Shown here in pieces: positions 35,717 through 46,551 of a stretch of 64,000 nucleotides of DNA. A program made the position numbers and the translations under genes. Below the pieces are notes generated by a model. That model had not been told where the DNA came from and ran no database searches. It was given only the letters and a program-made list of their open reading frames with translations. Position 1 is the first letter of the stretch. The number at the start of each line of letters is the position of its first letter. Source of the DNA: Exophiala sp. HKRS030 (Eukaryota; Ascomycota; Eurotiomycetes; Chaetothyriales; Herpotrichiellaceae); the NCBI GenBank assembly GCA_023897205.1, contig JAHWDD010000003.1, forward strand, positions 1,429,665 to 1,493,664, read 5' to 3'.

Positions 35717-36361
35717 TTATTGCAGTGCCATCAACTCCATCTCCATCGAAACACCTGCTGGCAATCTCTTTGCCTCGATAGCACTTCTTGCCGGTTTCTG
35801 AGGAAAGTAGCCTTCATAGACCTTATTCATCTCCGCGAAATCATCCAGATTGGCAAAAAACACCTGGGTACATTGTCATGGTCAAAACTTAAAGATACAT
35901 TGATGTACTTGTGCATACGTATGGACACTCGGCCACACACGTGAGATGTCGGGACTTACAGTGACCTTGACAACCTTGTCCAGACTCGATCCAGCCGCTT
36001 CAAGGACGATACCGGCATTGCGACATAGAGCGTGAGTCTTGTCGGCAACGGTACCTTCTGTCAATCTGATCTTGCCATCCTCAAAGGTTGCAGGCATTTG
36101 ACCGGAAACGAAGACGAAGCCATTTGCTTTGATGGCTTGAGACTTTTTGTGGATCAATCACAACCACGAAGTCAGTAATGATGTGCCTTGGATATGGAAT
36201 CGCGACGACAATGGGTTTGTATACAGTGGTGGTGTACTAACATATGGACCAATGGCTAGGTAACATCATCGACAATGTCAACTTGTGACTCTGAGCAAAA
36301 ATGACGGATAAGCGTTTTAACACATACGTGGGATCCCTTTGTCTGTGTAGACACTCTCCAT
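35717..36361 (-). CDS. RidA/YjgF-family protein (2-iminobutanoate deaminase-like)
   Basis: Four exons (36328-36361, 36242-36255, 35960-36142, 35717-35863) give 125 residues, the standard RidA length. The second exon is only 14 nt and encodes the centre of 'PPIGPYSQAIKANG', the most conserved RidA block. Without it the frame fails. Later landmarks are 'GFVFVSGQMP', 'LDKVVKVTVFFANLDDF' and 'YFPQKPARSAIEAKRLPAG', which carries the substrate-binding Arg. Family members hydrolyse reactive enamines and imines. The hxn pathway passes through reduced pyridine rings where such species might form, so a helper role is conceivable. It is divergent from the NmrA-like gene. Confidence 0.85.
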
Positions 36362-37082
36362 GCTGTGTATCGTCGAAGCTGATTAACAGGTAGTCCCTAG
36401 CGAGCTCAGTGACCGAAGGTGGTGTACAGACTGTATCTGGCCACAACGTGTTCTGTCAAAGTTACTCATCTCAACTTTTTGGTTGAGACCTTTCACTTTC
36501 AGTACCTAAGCTATTAGCTGCTACCTATTCTCTCACCCGTGCTTAGTCAAATTACGGCCGCAGCGCCACTGCATAATGACGGCACCCAAGTATTGAAGTA
36601 GTAAGGGAGAGCGTGAGCGCTGAGGTAATCGGCTCTTCGATCAGTAAGTACTACAGCGCATCTCCGTCAGTAATCAAAAAAACAACCTCATTCCATGTCT
36701 AGTATCTTCCAGTCGCCAATCGCAAGGCAGGCATGGCAATTTTTAACGTCGTGTTGATCATATTGAAATGTTTCCTCGTAGAAGGTTACTTGGTCAGCGC
36801 GCGCCTTTCGAAACTGCTGGATGATGTTGGATCGTCAGGATGCTGAACAATATTGACATTCACCAACTTGATGGTGTCATTAGAGGGACGATTGACTAGA
36901 CTAGACAAATCGACAAAATGAAGAAATATATATATAACACGAACTGTTGCTGATCATGAGTGTCAACAAGAATTTACAGTGTTGGAGAGTTCAGTGCCGT
37001 TCAGACGAGTCAAAACCATAATTACAACTTGACAACTTCCCACACATTTGAAGTGCAGATCATACAAGCAAGAATCACAGCC
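36362..37082. other. divergent intergenic region (RidA / NmrA-like)
   Basis: A 720-bp shared upstream region. An AT-rich ATATATATA tract lies near 36928-36937, shortly before the NmrA-like start. No gene is seen. Confidence 0.4.
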
Positions 37083-38162
37083 ATGGTTGTAGAAGAGGGA
37101 CCATTGAGGAATGTCGTTGTGTTCGGAGTATGCATTCAATCTTCCCTTCCAAGAGGCAGAACCTGGGACCAAAATGGCTAACAAATCAAAAAAAGGCCGG
37201 CGGAACCAACATAGGACACCACCTTGTCAAAGCCCTTTTGAGCCAACCCGAATCCTTTACTGTGACTATCATTGCCCGCAAATCATCCAAGTCGAGATTC
37301 CCCGAGGGCGCCAAGGTAGTCTATGTCGACGACAGCCTCCCGCACGAGGAGCTTGTAAACGCCATGCACGGTGCGGACGCCGTGGTGTCGGCCATTGGGT
37401 ATGGGTCGATCTCGGCCGAGGAAAAACTCATCGATGCTGCCATCGACGCCAAGGTCAAACGCTTCTTACCTTCAGAGTTCGGTGTCAACAACACAAACGC
37501 AGCTGCCAGAGCTCTTTCTCCTGTCTTCGATGCGAAAGGAGGGGTAATTGACCTGTTGAGAAGTAAAGAGGCTACAGGATTCACTTGGACTGCTGTGCCG
37601 ACGGGGCTATGGTTGGATTGGTAAGTTTTTGACCGGTTCAAACCACATACTCGAAAGACAAGACTGAAGCTGACATTCATTGTCCAACAAAAGGGCTCTT
37701 GAACCGGCGATCGCGTTTGCCAATATCAACATCCAATCCCATACTGCAACCCTATGGGCCGATGGCAATCATGCACTATCGTGGACGACATTGCCTTGGG
37801 CCGCGCACGGAATCACCCAAGTCCTACTTTCCCCGTCAAAAACAGCAAACAAAGTCGTCCCGATTCGCGGATTCGAGGCATCACAGAAGGACATCATTGC
37901 CATGCTCGAAAAGGAACAGAACGTGACTTATAACATCGAGCACTTCAATCCAGACGATGCCATTAGTAAGGCGCAGTCATCGTGGCGCGAGAACAAGGAT
38001 ATTCCGTCGGCCTTACAGCTTGTCCAGGCTGGCTTCTTTCTCGATGGGTATGGGAGCGACCTAGTCGGTGAAGGAATCGTACAGACTGGAAACGAGTACT
38101 TGAATCTGCCAGAGTTGAGAGTTGAGGAAGTTGTCAAGAAAGCCGTCGCACAATGGGCTTGA
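37083..38162 (+). CDS. NmrA-like / isoflavone-reductase-like NAD(P)-binding protein
   Basis: Three exons (37083-37127, 37196-37620, 37694-38162) give 312 residues. The first splice, with a GGCTAAC branch point, joins 'VVVFG' to 'AGGTNIGHHLV' and so creates the GxGGTNxG cofactor motif. 'ARKSSKSRFP' provides the Arg/Lys that usually selects NADPH. 'VKRFLPSEFG' is the diagnostic motif of isoflavone and phenylcoumaran benzylic ether reductase-like proteins. In fungi this family contains aryl-alcohol and quinone-type reductases and redox sensors; the substrate here is unknown. Confidence 0.87.
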
Positions 38163-38485
38163 TCGTCGCGTGTACAATAACAACTCAAGATGAAGAAGAT
38201 GGCAATGGGGTTTCAGTAGATAGACGAAGATATAAATTCCCATGTCTGACCAAAACTCCAACCTTTTGTATCAGAGTCATTTACGTCTTTTGAATAAATT
38301 GAGCCCCGCCAAATCCCAAGTTAAACAGCACGTGAAGCTCCGGATAAATACTTCAGTCGTGATGAAACGACAACTCTTTTAACCACACTTGAATTCATAC
38401 TCGTACCCCTCACCTTCGATCTTTGAACAACCTCCTGATATCCGGGAAGAGGTCTACAGGGTCGCCAAATGCTTCCGCACGGGCA
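38163..38485. other. short intergenic stretch
   Basis: Promoter of the following regulator. It contains one ACTCGTAC (38399-38406), 80 bp before the chosen ATG; the same octamer is repeated upstream of hxnS. Confidence 0.4.
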
Positions 38486-41400
38486 ATGAAGGAGAAGAGC
38501 GGCGACAACAGACTTGGGTGCAAAGTCTGTGGGAAATGTTTTGCCCGCTCCGACACTCTTCTTCGTCATGAACGAAACCATCATGCCACAGAAGACCGCG
38601 GCCCCGTGCATCGTGTCACTGTTGGCACCTTCCGGGCATGTCAAGGGTGTGCAGCAGCGCGATCTCGTTGCTCTGGGGGGTTCCCATGTGGCAGGTGCCA
38701 GTAAGTCTTTCGTTACTCCAAATACGCAGCAGACTTTTGCTCAGGCTGTCCCAGCACTCGCAAGCTAGAATGTGTCTATCCCAGTAAACGACGTAAGGGA
38801 TCTATCTCAAACAGTCAACCTGGAAATGGACTCGACAGTGGTGAACCGAGAGAGCAACATCTTGGCCATTTCAACGAGTTGGTCTTTGCAGCGAATGGCC
38901 CGCAACAGGATCTGTCTGAAGACAAGTCGAATATGAAGCCCCCAGCGTTGACTTCAACGCTGAGGTCAAGTCATGGTCTGGAGTCATACGGTCATCCTAC
39001 GCTGATTGATAGTTACAACCAAGCGCCAGAAGCTGTTTCGAGGTCTAGTCAGCTACCGATCGACGTTGACACCCTAACATCTTCCCAAAGTCAGACACAA
39101 CAGGGAAATCAGTTCGCAGATGGCTCCATATCGGCGCAATTCGACACTGAGCTTACGGGAGTCCTTCCAACATATGACTACAACGCATTTGACGATGAAC
39201 CATTGAATTGGATCCCTCCTTCGCTGATACCGTCACCCTATGATGCAGAATTGGAGCAGGACTTCTCTTTCATACTTCCTCCATTAACCACCGAACCGAC
39301 CATCGGGACAGAATACAGCATGCCAATTCCATTCGACCACAACTCTCAAGTTTATCAAATCCAGAACGTGTCCCCAGAAACAGCGGAAAGTCACAACTTC
39401 CCTGCCGCATTCATAGGCATGGAGCCCAGCCCCTCGTCATCAGCTAGTGACGGTTTGAATATGGCCAGATCTACTCAAACTATATCAACCACTGATACAA
39501 AACGCAAGAAGCGTAAAATGTCCCACATTCCAGAATCTTTCAACAGGCCCAGAGAACAACCGAGTTCATTTGCTTTCCCACCACCGCCCGATACTGTCAA
39601 CATGACAACATCTGCAGAAACCAAAAACCATATCGCCTATTTGACGTACCAAAACATTATGGACCTTTTCAGAACATTATGTCTTGACACAGGTGTTCCG
39701 CGCCGATTTGTGCAGTCAGATTTTCCTAGCTTTGCCGATTTTAACACGTGCACTGAACTTTACTTCGAACACATCCACTCCAGCTTTCCACTGATCCATC
39801 GACCATCATTCGGATCTCAGACACATATGATAGTGGTCCTTGCAGTGGCGGCAATTGGTAGCACTTTTCTCAAAACACAGAATGCCCTCGATTTTCGAGA
39901 AGCTTTTCAGGAGTTTCTGCGCCGAGCGATACACCACTACTCGGATGGTATACCTGATGCCGATCCATTAGACATTCCACTAGCACAAGCCCGGATCCTG
40001 AATCTCGTCGGCCTCTTGCAATCAGACCGTGATCAGCTACGATACCTTGCCCCCCGCTACCATGCGGATCTGTCACATTGGTGCCTTGCTTCGGGTGTTC
40101 TTCAGCTTCCAGATACTAGTGATTCTTCAGACGCCGAGCCAGCCCACCTCGACGGCGAAAGCTTAGAAACCTGGCAAATATGGATCCAAACAGAGTCATT
40201 GCGTCGAGTTGGTTATCTTGCGTGGCTGCTCGACTGCTGTCTAGGCTATATGGCCAATGCACGCCCTTTGTGTAATATGGACGATGCTAGGACACCACTG
40301 CCTTGTGTGGAATTGGCTTGGGAGGCTTCGACGGTCGATCTTTGGGTGCAAGCTAAGAGACACACATCGAAAACACCATCGTTGTGTGTTGCCCTTGAGA
40401 CGCTCTACAAGAACAAGAAAATGAGCTTGGACTACAGCGAGTTATCTCAGGTATTGTTGATCCATGCGCTTTACATACGTACGTGGGAAGTTGGAACTCA
40501 TATCAAACAACCACTCAGTGAATGGGTTCCAACTGGAAAAGCCAGAGGATTCTTGAACACTCCTTCCAAGGACAATTTCTGGCTTCCACTATATCCATTG
40601 TACGCCAATTGGAGGAATAGCGCCTGTGACTGTCTTGATGTTCTTACTTGGCAGGCATCTAGTGTTGTTGCTAATGCTTCTGGAGTCGAGCATCCGGTTA
40701 TGCTTCACCTGCACCTTGCTCGCATCGTCCTTCTCACCCCGTTTCAAGAAATACAAGATTTACTCTTCTCTTTGATTGGCAAAGTCGGAAATTCGCCCAT
40801 GGCAAGCTTCTACGTTCACGATGGTAGCTATCAACCTCGTAACAAGGCTAAGTTGCCACAAATTCGAAAGATAACATGGCGGTGGTTGCGGGAAGATCAA
40901 CACAAAGCTCGTCTGGCAATGATTCATGCTGGATCGGTATTCTGGTATGTTCGGCGGTACTCGGCAATGAGCTTCTACGAACCCATCGCAGTATATCTAG
41001 CCTCGTTGGTGCTTTGGACCTACGGCTCATACAAGTCCAGCGCTTTGGAGAGGGATGCTGTTGCTGCTAACCAGAGGCCCGAGGGTGGTCCGAGTGGGCC
41101 TGACGCCGGTGCTGCGATTCAGCCCTCACGTGTCGAGAGAAAACAAAGGCAAGCGAAGTTTATGAACAAGTCCACCGCACATGCAGATCAACGACCAACC
41201 TCTCCAGCTGCCACAGGGCCCGTGCATTCTATCGATACTACCGCGGCTTTACCTCAGGACATCCCTGATTCGGAAAGTGACGACTCATCGTCTTCGGATG
41301 ATCGACCAGAATTCATACATCTTGATAGACCTTGTGACGATGAGATTATACAGCACTTTGTCCGGAATGGTCAGAGTATGGCAGGGTATATGACTAATGT

Positions 41401-41539
41401 AGGAAACATATGTGAGACGCCCCAAAAGGTACTTCTCGAAGGCGCAAAATTGCTTCGAACGAGGCTTGCATGCTGGGGAGTTAGCAGAGAGTATTACGAT
41501 ATTTTGACCAAATTGGCCGAGCTCAGGAAAGCAGGTTAA
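38486..41539 (+). CDS. transcription factor with both a C2H2 finger and a Zn2Cys6 cluster
   Basis: Two exons (38486-38700, 38755-41539) give 999 residues. A C2H2 finger (Cys12, Cys15, His28, His32 in 'CKVCGKCFARSDTLLRHERNH') is followed directly by a Gal4-type cluster: Cys52, Cys55, Cys62, Cys68, Cys71 and Cys78. The last Cys comes from exon 2. Of the possible acceptors only CCCAG at 38754 gives the exact C-x6-C spacing and keeps the frame. A Ser/Pro/Gln-rich region and a basic stretch ('KRKKRKMS') follow, then a Fungal_trans domain ('ELYFEHIHSSFPLIHRPSF', 'LRRVGYLAWLLDCCLG'). An acidic Ser-rich tail precedes the C-terminus. Target genes are unknown; the neighbours are a GH51 enzyme and a sugar porter. 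A further 5' exon cannot be excluded. Confidence 0.85.
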
Positions 41540-41659
41540 GTTTGATATTCCTGTCTTACAGATAATGGGAAGCCAATATGCAATCATCTAGATTCTGCTT
41601 TGCAGTATGATTGATGCTTGTCTCACGTATTGATTGAGGTCTCTATTTTCTCTTTGCGT

Positions 41660-43198
41660 CTATTTTTGATTCCACCTCAACATTGTGATAGAACATCTCG
41701 GAAAGACAAACTCTGCGTTTGCACTCGAATCCCATTCCGACTCTTTGATCCCGACCTCTTCTTTACCAGCCATGTTTGTGACTTTATCATTCGCCCCTGT
41801 GATTGAAAACACGTGAATATTTGCTCCCGCCGTGCCGTTTATCTTTGTGGACAAGTCCATTTCTAGATGCATATTCACCACGCACACGGTCACGTAGCCT
41901 TCGTCGTCGTCGACCGTGGCACTGACGTCCATCCAGGGCGTTTCTTTAGTTGCTCTCACCCATTTCGGTTTGGTCGGTCCCGTGTACTCGTCACACTCAA
42001 GGTGTACCGCTACAGTATGACCCTTCATATAGCGACAGAACAACTCGTAGGGGAACCAGGTGGTTTGTTTCACGATTCCGGTCTCGGTTGTCATGAGCGG
42101 ACTGATGACGTTGACGCTCTGGGCTATGCAGGCCATACCCAGATCTTTGGCATTGCGGACCAGGACGTTCAACCACACGGCCACGGCGAGGGCGTCGGAG
42201 AGCGTGTATTCCTCCTCTGCCCCTTTACTCCCGGGGGCTCGTGGGGGTGACCAAACGTTCCACTCGTCGAAACAAATCTTGGGTCTGTTTTGAGTCGGGG
42301 GGAGTCCATTTTCGACAAAGGCCAGGTCGATCAGGCTTGAACAGACCTCGATGGAGCGTCCGGCGGCCAGAGGGCCGGTGACGTTTTCGTAGTGGTCCTC
42401 GCTGGCCGTGTACAGGTGGATACTGTGCATGTCGATCAGGGGGGTTTGAGTCTCGCCGAGGTCACTGAGTCCCGCAGGCCTCAGGCAATGTTTGAGCACT
42501 TGGTAATCCCAAGAGGTCGGACCTTCTTTGCCGCACAGGATCAAAACGATGGAAGGGTCGAGGAGTTTGAGTGCTTTTGCCCACTGCCACGCACGGTCGG
42601 CGTAGGCTGAAGCCGTCATCTGGTTGAGTTGCCAATCACCCCACATTTCATTACCCAGGGCCCAGTACTTGACGTTGTAAGGCGCGGCATGGCCGTTGGC
42701 GCGCCTCAGGTTCGCCCAGTACGTGTCTTTCGTGCCGTTGCAGTATTCGACCCAGGCGAGTGCCTCGTCGAGAGTACCCGTGCCAAAGTTGAGACAGAGG
42801 TAGGGTTCTGCCTTCACGGCGTCGCACCACGACATGAACTCGTCGGTTCCAAAGTGGTTGGTCTCGACGGCTCCCCAGGCAAGCTCGGGCCGGGAGGGAC
42901 GTTGAGACAACGGTCCGATCCCGTCTTGCCAGTGGTACGTCGCGCAGAAATTGCCGCCGGGGTAGCGAAATACCGGGATCGAGAGTGGCCGGAGGGCTTC
43001 GAGGACATCTTTGCGGAACCCTTCGGGGGTGGTCAGGTGCTTGTTAGGGTTGGAAGGGTCGTAGATCCCTCCGTAGATGCATCGTCCCATGTGTTCGGTG
43101 AAACCACTGTAGATGTTCCTGTCGATCTTGGAGAATTTGTGATTTGGGAAGATTGATATCGACGGTTTCGACGACTTGCTTGGTGTGTAGGTTGTCAT
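41660..43198 (-). CDS. GH51 alpha-L-arabinofuranosidase, intracellular
   Basis: One uninterrupted exon gives 512 residues. The acid/base Glu184 is in 'YWALGNEMWGDWQ' and the nucleophile Glu312 is in 'ICFDEWNVWS', the two GH51 signatures. The N-terminal block 'NIYSGFTEHMGRCIYGGIYD' and the C-terminal beta domain ('VVNMHLEMDL') complete the family layout. The translation lacks a signal peptide. It therefore resembles the bacterial-type intracellular GH51 enzymes that trim arabino-oligosaccharides after uptake rather than the secreted Aspergillus forms. A sugar porter is divergent from it about 1 kb away and a regulator converges from the other side. Confidence 0.93.
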   Translation of the reverse strand: MTTYTPSKSSKPSISIFPNHKFSKIDRNIYSGFTEHMGRCIYGGIYDPSNPNKHLTTPEGFRKDVLEALRPLSIPVFRYPGGNFCATYHWQDGIGPLSQRPSRPELAWGAVETNHFGTDEFMSWCDAVKAEPYLCLNFGTGTLDEALAWVEYCNGTKDTYWANLRRANGHAAPYNVKYWALGNEMWGDWQLNQMTASAYADRAWQWAKALKLLDPSIVLILCGKEGPTSWDYQVLKHCLRPAGLSDLGETQTPLIDMHSIHLYTASEDHYENVTGPLAAGRSIEVCSSLIDLAFVENGLPPTQNRPKICFDEWNVWSPPRAPGSKGAEEEYTLSDALAVAVWLNVLVRNAKDLGMACIAQSVNVISPLMTTETGIVKQTTWFPYELFCRYMKGHTVAVHLECDEYTGPTKPKWVRATKETPWMDVSATVDDDEGYVTVCVVNMHLEMDLSTKINGTAGANIHVFSITGANDKVTNMAGKEEVGIKESEWDSSANAEFVFPRCSITMLRWNQK

Positions 43199-44227
43199 GC
43201 TTGTGGTGCTAATGTTGAGTTGGTGATTGCCACTGTCGGCGAAAGCGAGATACTTTTCTTCAGAAGAGGCCTTCTTTTCGCCCTGGGATATTTGTCCAGA
43301 CAAGTGCCGTCAATATCATAAACACATCAGGCCTTCCCTTCCTTTCCAGTTGTCACGTGCAGAGCTCTCTTACTGCATGCGAAATCTATCACTGGTTAAT
43401 ATCTCAAGCACTTACCCGCCACTTAATATGATTTGCAATGTGCGAGCCTTGCAGATGCAGTTAAGCTCCCAGTCTTTTTCTCATTCGAGAAATATCCGGG
43501 CCACTATAGAATGACTGAGCGGACACAGTCCCGAGTGTGAATCGTTTTGGTACTGAGTCCGGTAAGGAGGTGAAAAGACACGTGAGGTGGGGACCACGCG
43601 CAGATGGATACGAGAAGTAGCGGCAACCCTCAGTCGAGAAGAGACACAAATCACCTTTCTGGACATTATCCTCCTCGGCAGATGAGAGGCCAACGGTGGT
43701 TGTTGGATCTCATGAATGACAAGGGATGTTTGGCCCAACGCCGGAGAATTTCCTCTTTGGGACTTCAGTTCTTCTCCTCCTCCGCCGGAGTTTTTGTTTT
43801 TATGGAAACGAAATGCAACAACTACGAAAGAACTCCGTCTGTGTCTTTTCCCTCCGGACCTCTCCCTCGCTTCTGGAGGTTCATGAGACACCGGTACTGG
43901 AAATTCTGCAATCATGCCCGCATGACTCTCCGCTGTCCACACTTGCTCCGGTTGGGCCAGCCTGTTGCTTTTTGCGGGGAGTTGCCACGAGTAGGTAGTT
44001 GTGGGAAATATTGCGGGAGGCTCTTCTGATCGAAGTGACTGACCGTTCAGTCTAGTAACCTGGTACTAGCTCGATCGGTGGTCCTTTGCAAGTCATACAT
44101 ATACGAGTACATATACTAGTGGTCTAGTCGCACGACTTCAACTCGATTTTTCGCCATCATCTCTCGAGTCTCTTTTTCACATACCAAAACTACCTCATAC
44201 CAGATACCCCGTCAGTATTTGCTCACC
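43199..44227. promoter_or_regulatory. divergent GH51 / sugar-porter intergenic region
   Basis: 1.03 kb between outward-facing starts. Open frames in 43480-44030 overlap on both strands and lack motifs. It contains pyrimidine-rich tracts just before the porter start and ATACGAGTAC near 44102. No gene is supported. Confidence 0.4.
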
Positions 44228-46260
44228 ATGGCTCTTCCTCCAAAGTGGTACCAGTTCCTAGTCAGTGTTTTTGCCTCACTGGGTTCCTATCTCTACGGTT
44301 ACGACCTTGGTGTCATTGCCGAAGTCGTGGCCAGTTCGACGTTCAAAACAAAATTCGCACCCGACGATACGGAATCTGGCCTGGTGGTCTCCATGTTCAC
44401 CACGGGAGCATTCTTCGGGGCTCTTTTGGCAGGTCCCTGCGGTGACTACGCCGGGCGTCGATGGACCATCGCTGTCGGTGCCTTGATCTTCTGTCTCGGT
44501 GGTGGATTGCAGACCGGCGCCGAAACAATTCATTACCTGTGGAGCGGAAGATTTCTCGCCGGACTGGGTGTTGGATTCCTGGTCATGATCGTACCTCTCT
44601 ACCAAGCCGAACTGGCACATCCAAGCATCAGAGGTCGCATCACGGCCCTCCAACAGTTCATGCTTGGGGTGGGTGCACTGGTAGCGTCTTGGATCTCATG
44701 GGCGACCTATGTCCACATTGCCGACAACAGCGCTCAGTGGCGTGTCCCTCTGGGTCTCCAAATCATCCCGGCCATCTTTTTGGGTTTGCTCATCTTCATG
44801 TTCCCAGAGTCACCTAGGTAAGCGAAATGGATCCTGAATGATTTTGCCGCCTGGCTGCGTGTATGGTTTGTGTGTTTGCTAATCAGTTGCTTCTTGTCGT
44901 CAATAGATGGCTCATGGATCACAACAAGCCAGACAAGGCTCTGAAAGTTCTAGCCCAACTCCATGCTCACGGCAACGAACAGGATCCCTGGGTCATGGCA
45001 GAATACGAACAAATCCAATCCTCCATCGCCTACGAACATGACAACGAGGCGAAATCGTACCTCGAACTCTTCAGGTCCCGTTCATCTTTCCGGAGGCTTT
45101 TCCTGTGCTGTGCCCTACAAGCATCAGTTCAAATGACTGGTGTTTCTGCCATTCAATATTATTCGGTTACAATTTACGGTAAATATAAAGAACGAGTCAG
45201 GGTGTGAGCACTAGAAATACTGACATGAGCAAAGGCCAAATTGGTATCTCTGGAAACGATACTCTCAAGTAAGTGATGTATCGTCCCGTGTGTGCTCTAC
45301 ATGGTTACTGACAACTTTTGTCGTCTGCAGGTATCAAGGAATTAACAGCATAATTGCATTGGTAGCTCAATTCTGCACCATTTTGTTTATTGATAGGACT
45401 GGACGTCGCTGGCCACTCAGTAAGTCTGACGCTTGAGCAATCTTCCGGCACATAGACACCAATCTCACACTGATGAACCTAACAGTCTGGGGAAATCTCG
45501 GGAACATGGTGACATTCATCATTGCTACCATCTTGTTGGCCAAATTCCCACCTGGTGTCTCTACCAACCGTGGTGCTCAGTGTAAGTTTTCTGGTCTTTT
45601 CTTTCGCATGGGACCGACCCTCCGTCATCTTGGATCGATAGGTTACTGACTTTTGTTTTCTGTAGGGGGATTCATCATAATGACATGGTTATACAACTTC
45701 AGTTTCTCGTGCACATGCGGACCTCTGAGCTGGATCATTCCCGCCGAAGTCTTTGACACACATACCCGAAGTAAAGGTGTCAGTATTGCTACGATGACAA
45801 GTTTCGCCTTCAATACCATGATTGTTTGTTACTCCCCATACCCTGACCTTCTCCGAGTGCTAACTGTTCTCTCCCAGGGCCAAGTCACCCCCATCGCCAT
45901 GACCAATATGTAAGTTATTCTCTCGTGTCTTGTGTTCACACCTTTCACGTGTACTGTATGATTATGGATTCGAGCACCTTTACTGACAACACTTATCATC
46001 GTAGTGGTTATCGGTTCTATTTCCTCTTCATCATTTGCAACTTCACCAACGCCGTTTTCTTTTGGCTACTACTGCCCGAAACCGCTCGCCGACCTCTAGA
46101 AGAGATGAATTACCTCTTCACGCACGCACCTTGGATCGTCGTGGGAACCACAAAGGACAGTTACGCCAGTCATGACTTGGAACAGAGACTCGAGGAGATT
46201 ACTCACCAGGCGGACATCAAGAGAAGTGGAAGTGTCTTGCATGACGAAAAGGTGGCATGA
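44228..46260 (+). CDS. MFS sugar porter (monosaccharide transporter)
   Basis: Eight exons (44228-44817, 44907-45178, 45235-45268, 45331-45419, 45486-45581, 45666-45823, 45878-45909, 46005-46260) give 508 residues with about 12 transmembrane segments. Sugar-porter signatures: 'YGYDLGVIAE' in TM1, 'GDYAGRRW', 'GRFLAGLGVGF', 'PESPRW' rebuilt at the first splice, 'QMTGVSAIQYYS' in TM7, 'DRTGRRWPL', and 'LPETARRPLEEM' after TM12. The 54-bp intron at 45824-45877 is stop-free and in frame, but splicing it out gives the conserved 'FNTMIGQVTPIAM'. Close to the GH51 enzyme, arabinose or an arabino-oligosaccharide is a plausible substrate. Confidence 0.9.
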
Positions 46261-46551
46261 TACGAGGATGCACACTTTGCGACGGGGTAATATGAGTGTC
46301 TTGTTTCGAGGGTATGAGCATGAAAGAGTCGGGGACACAGAAGACATTACGTGTTGATGCACCTCCTGAAGAGTGAGATTGCTCATATTAAGAATCCGTG
46401 ACTTATGTTTGTCTGTGCCACTGGTAAATAGTAGGACTACCTAGCGAAAAAGACTGTAACCAAGCCCAGAAATGTCCCGATTGCTCTGCAGACCGCCACA
46501 CATGACGAATTGCACTCACTGCCATCGGCCCCTTGCGAGGAGGATGAAATA

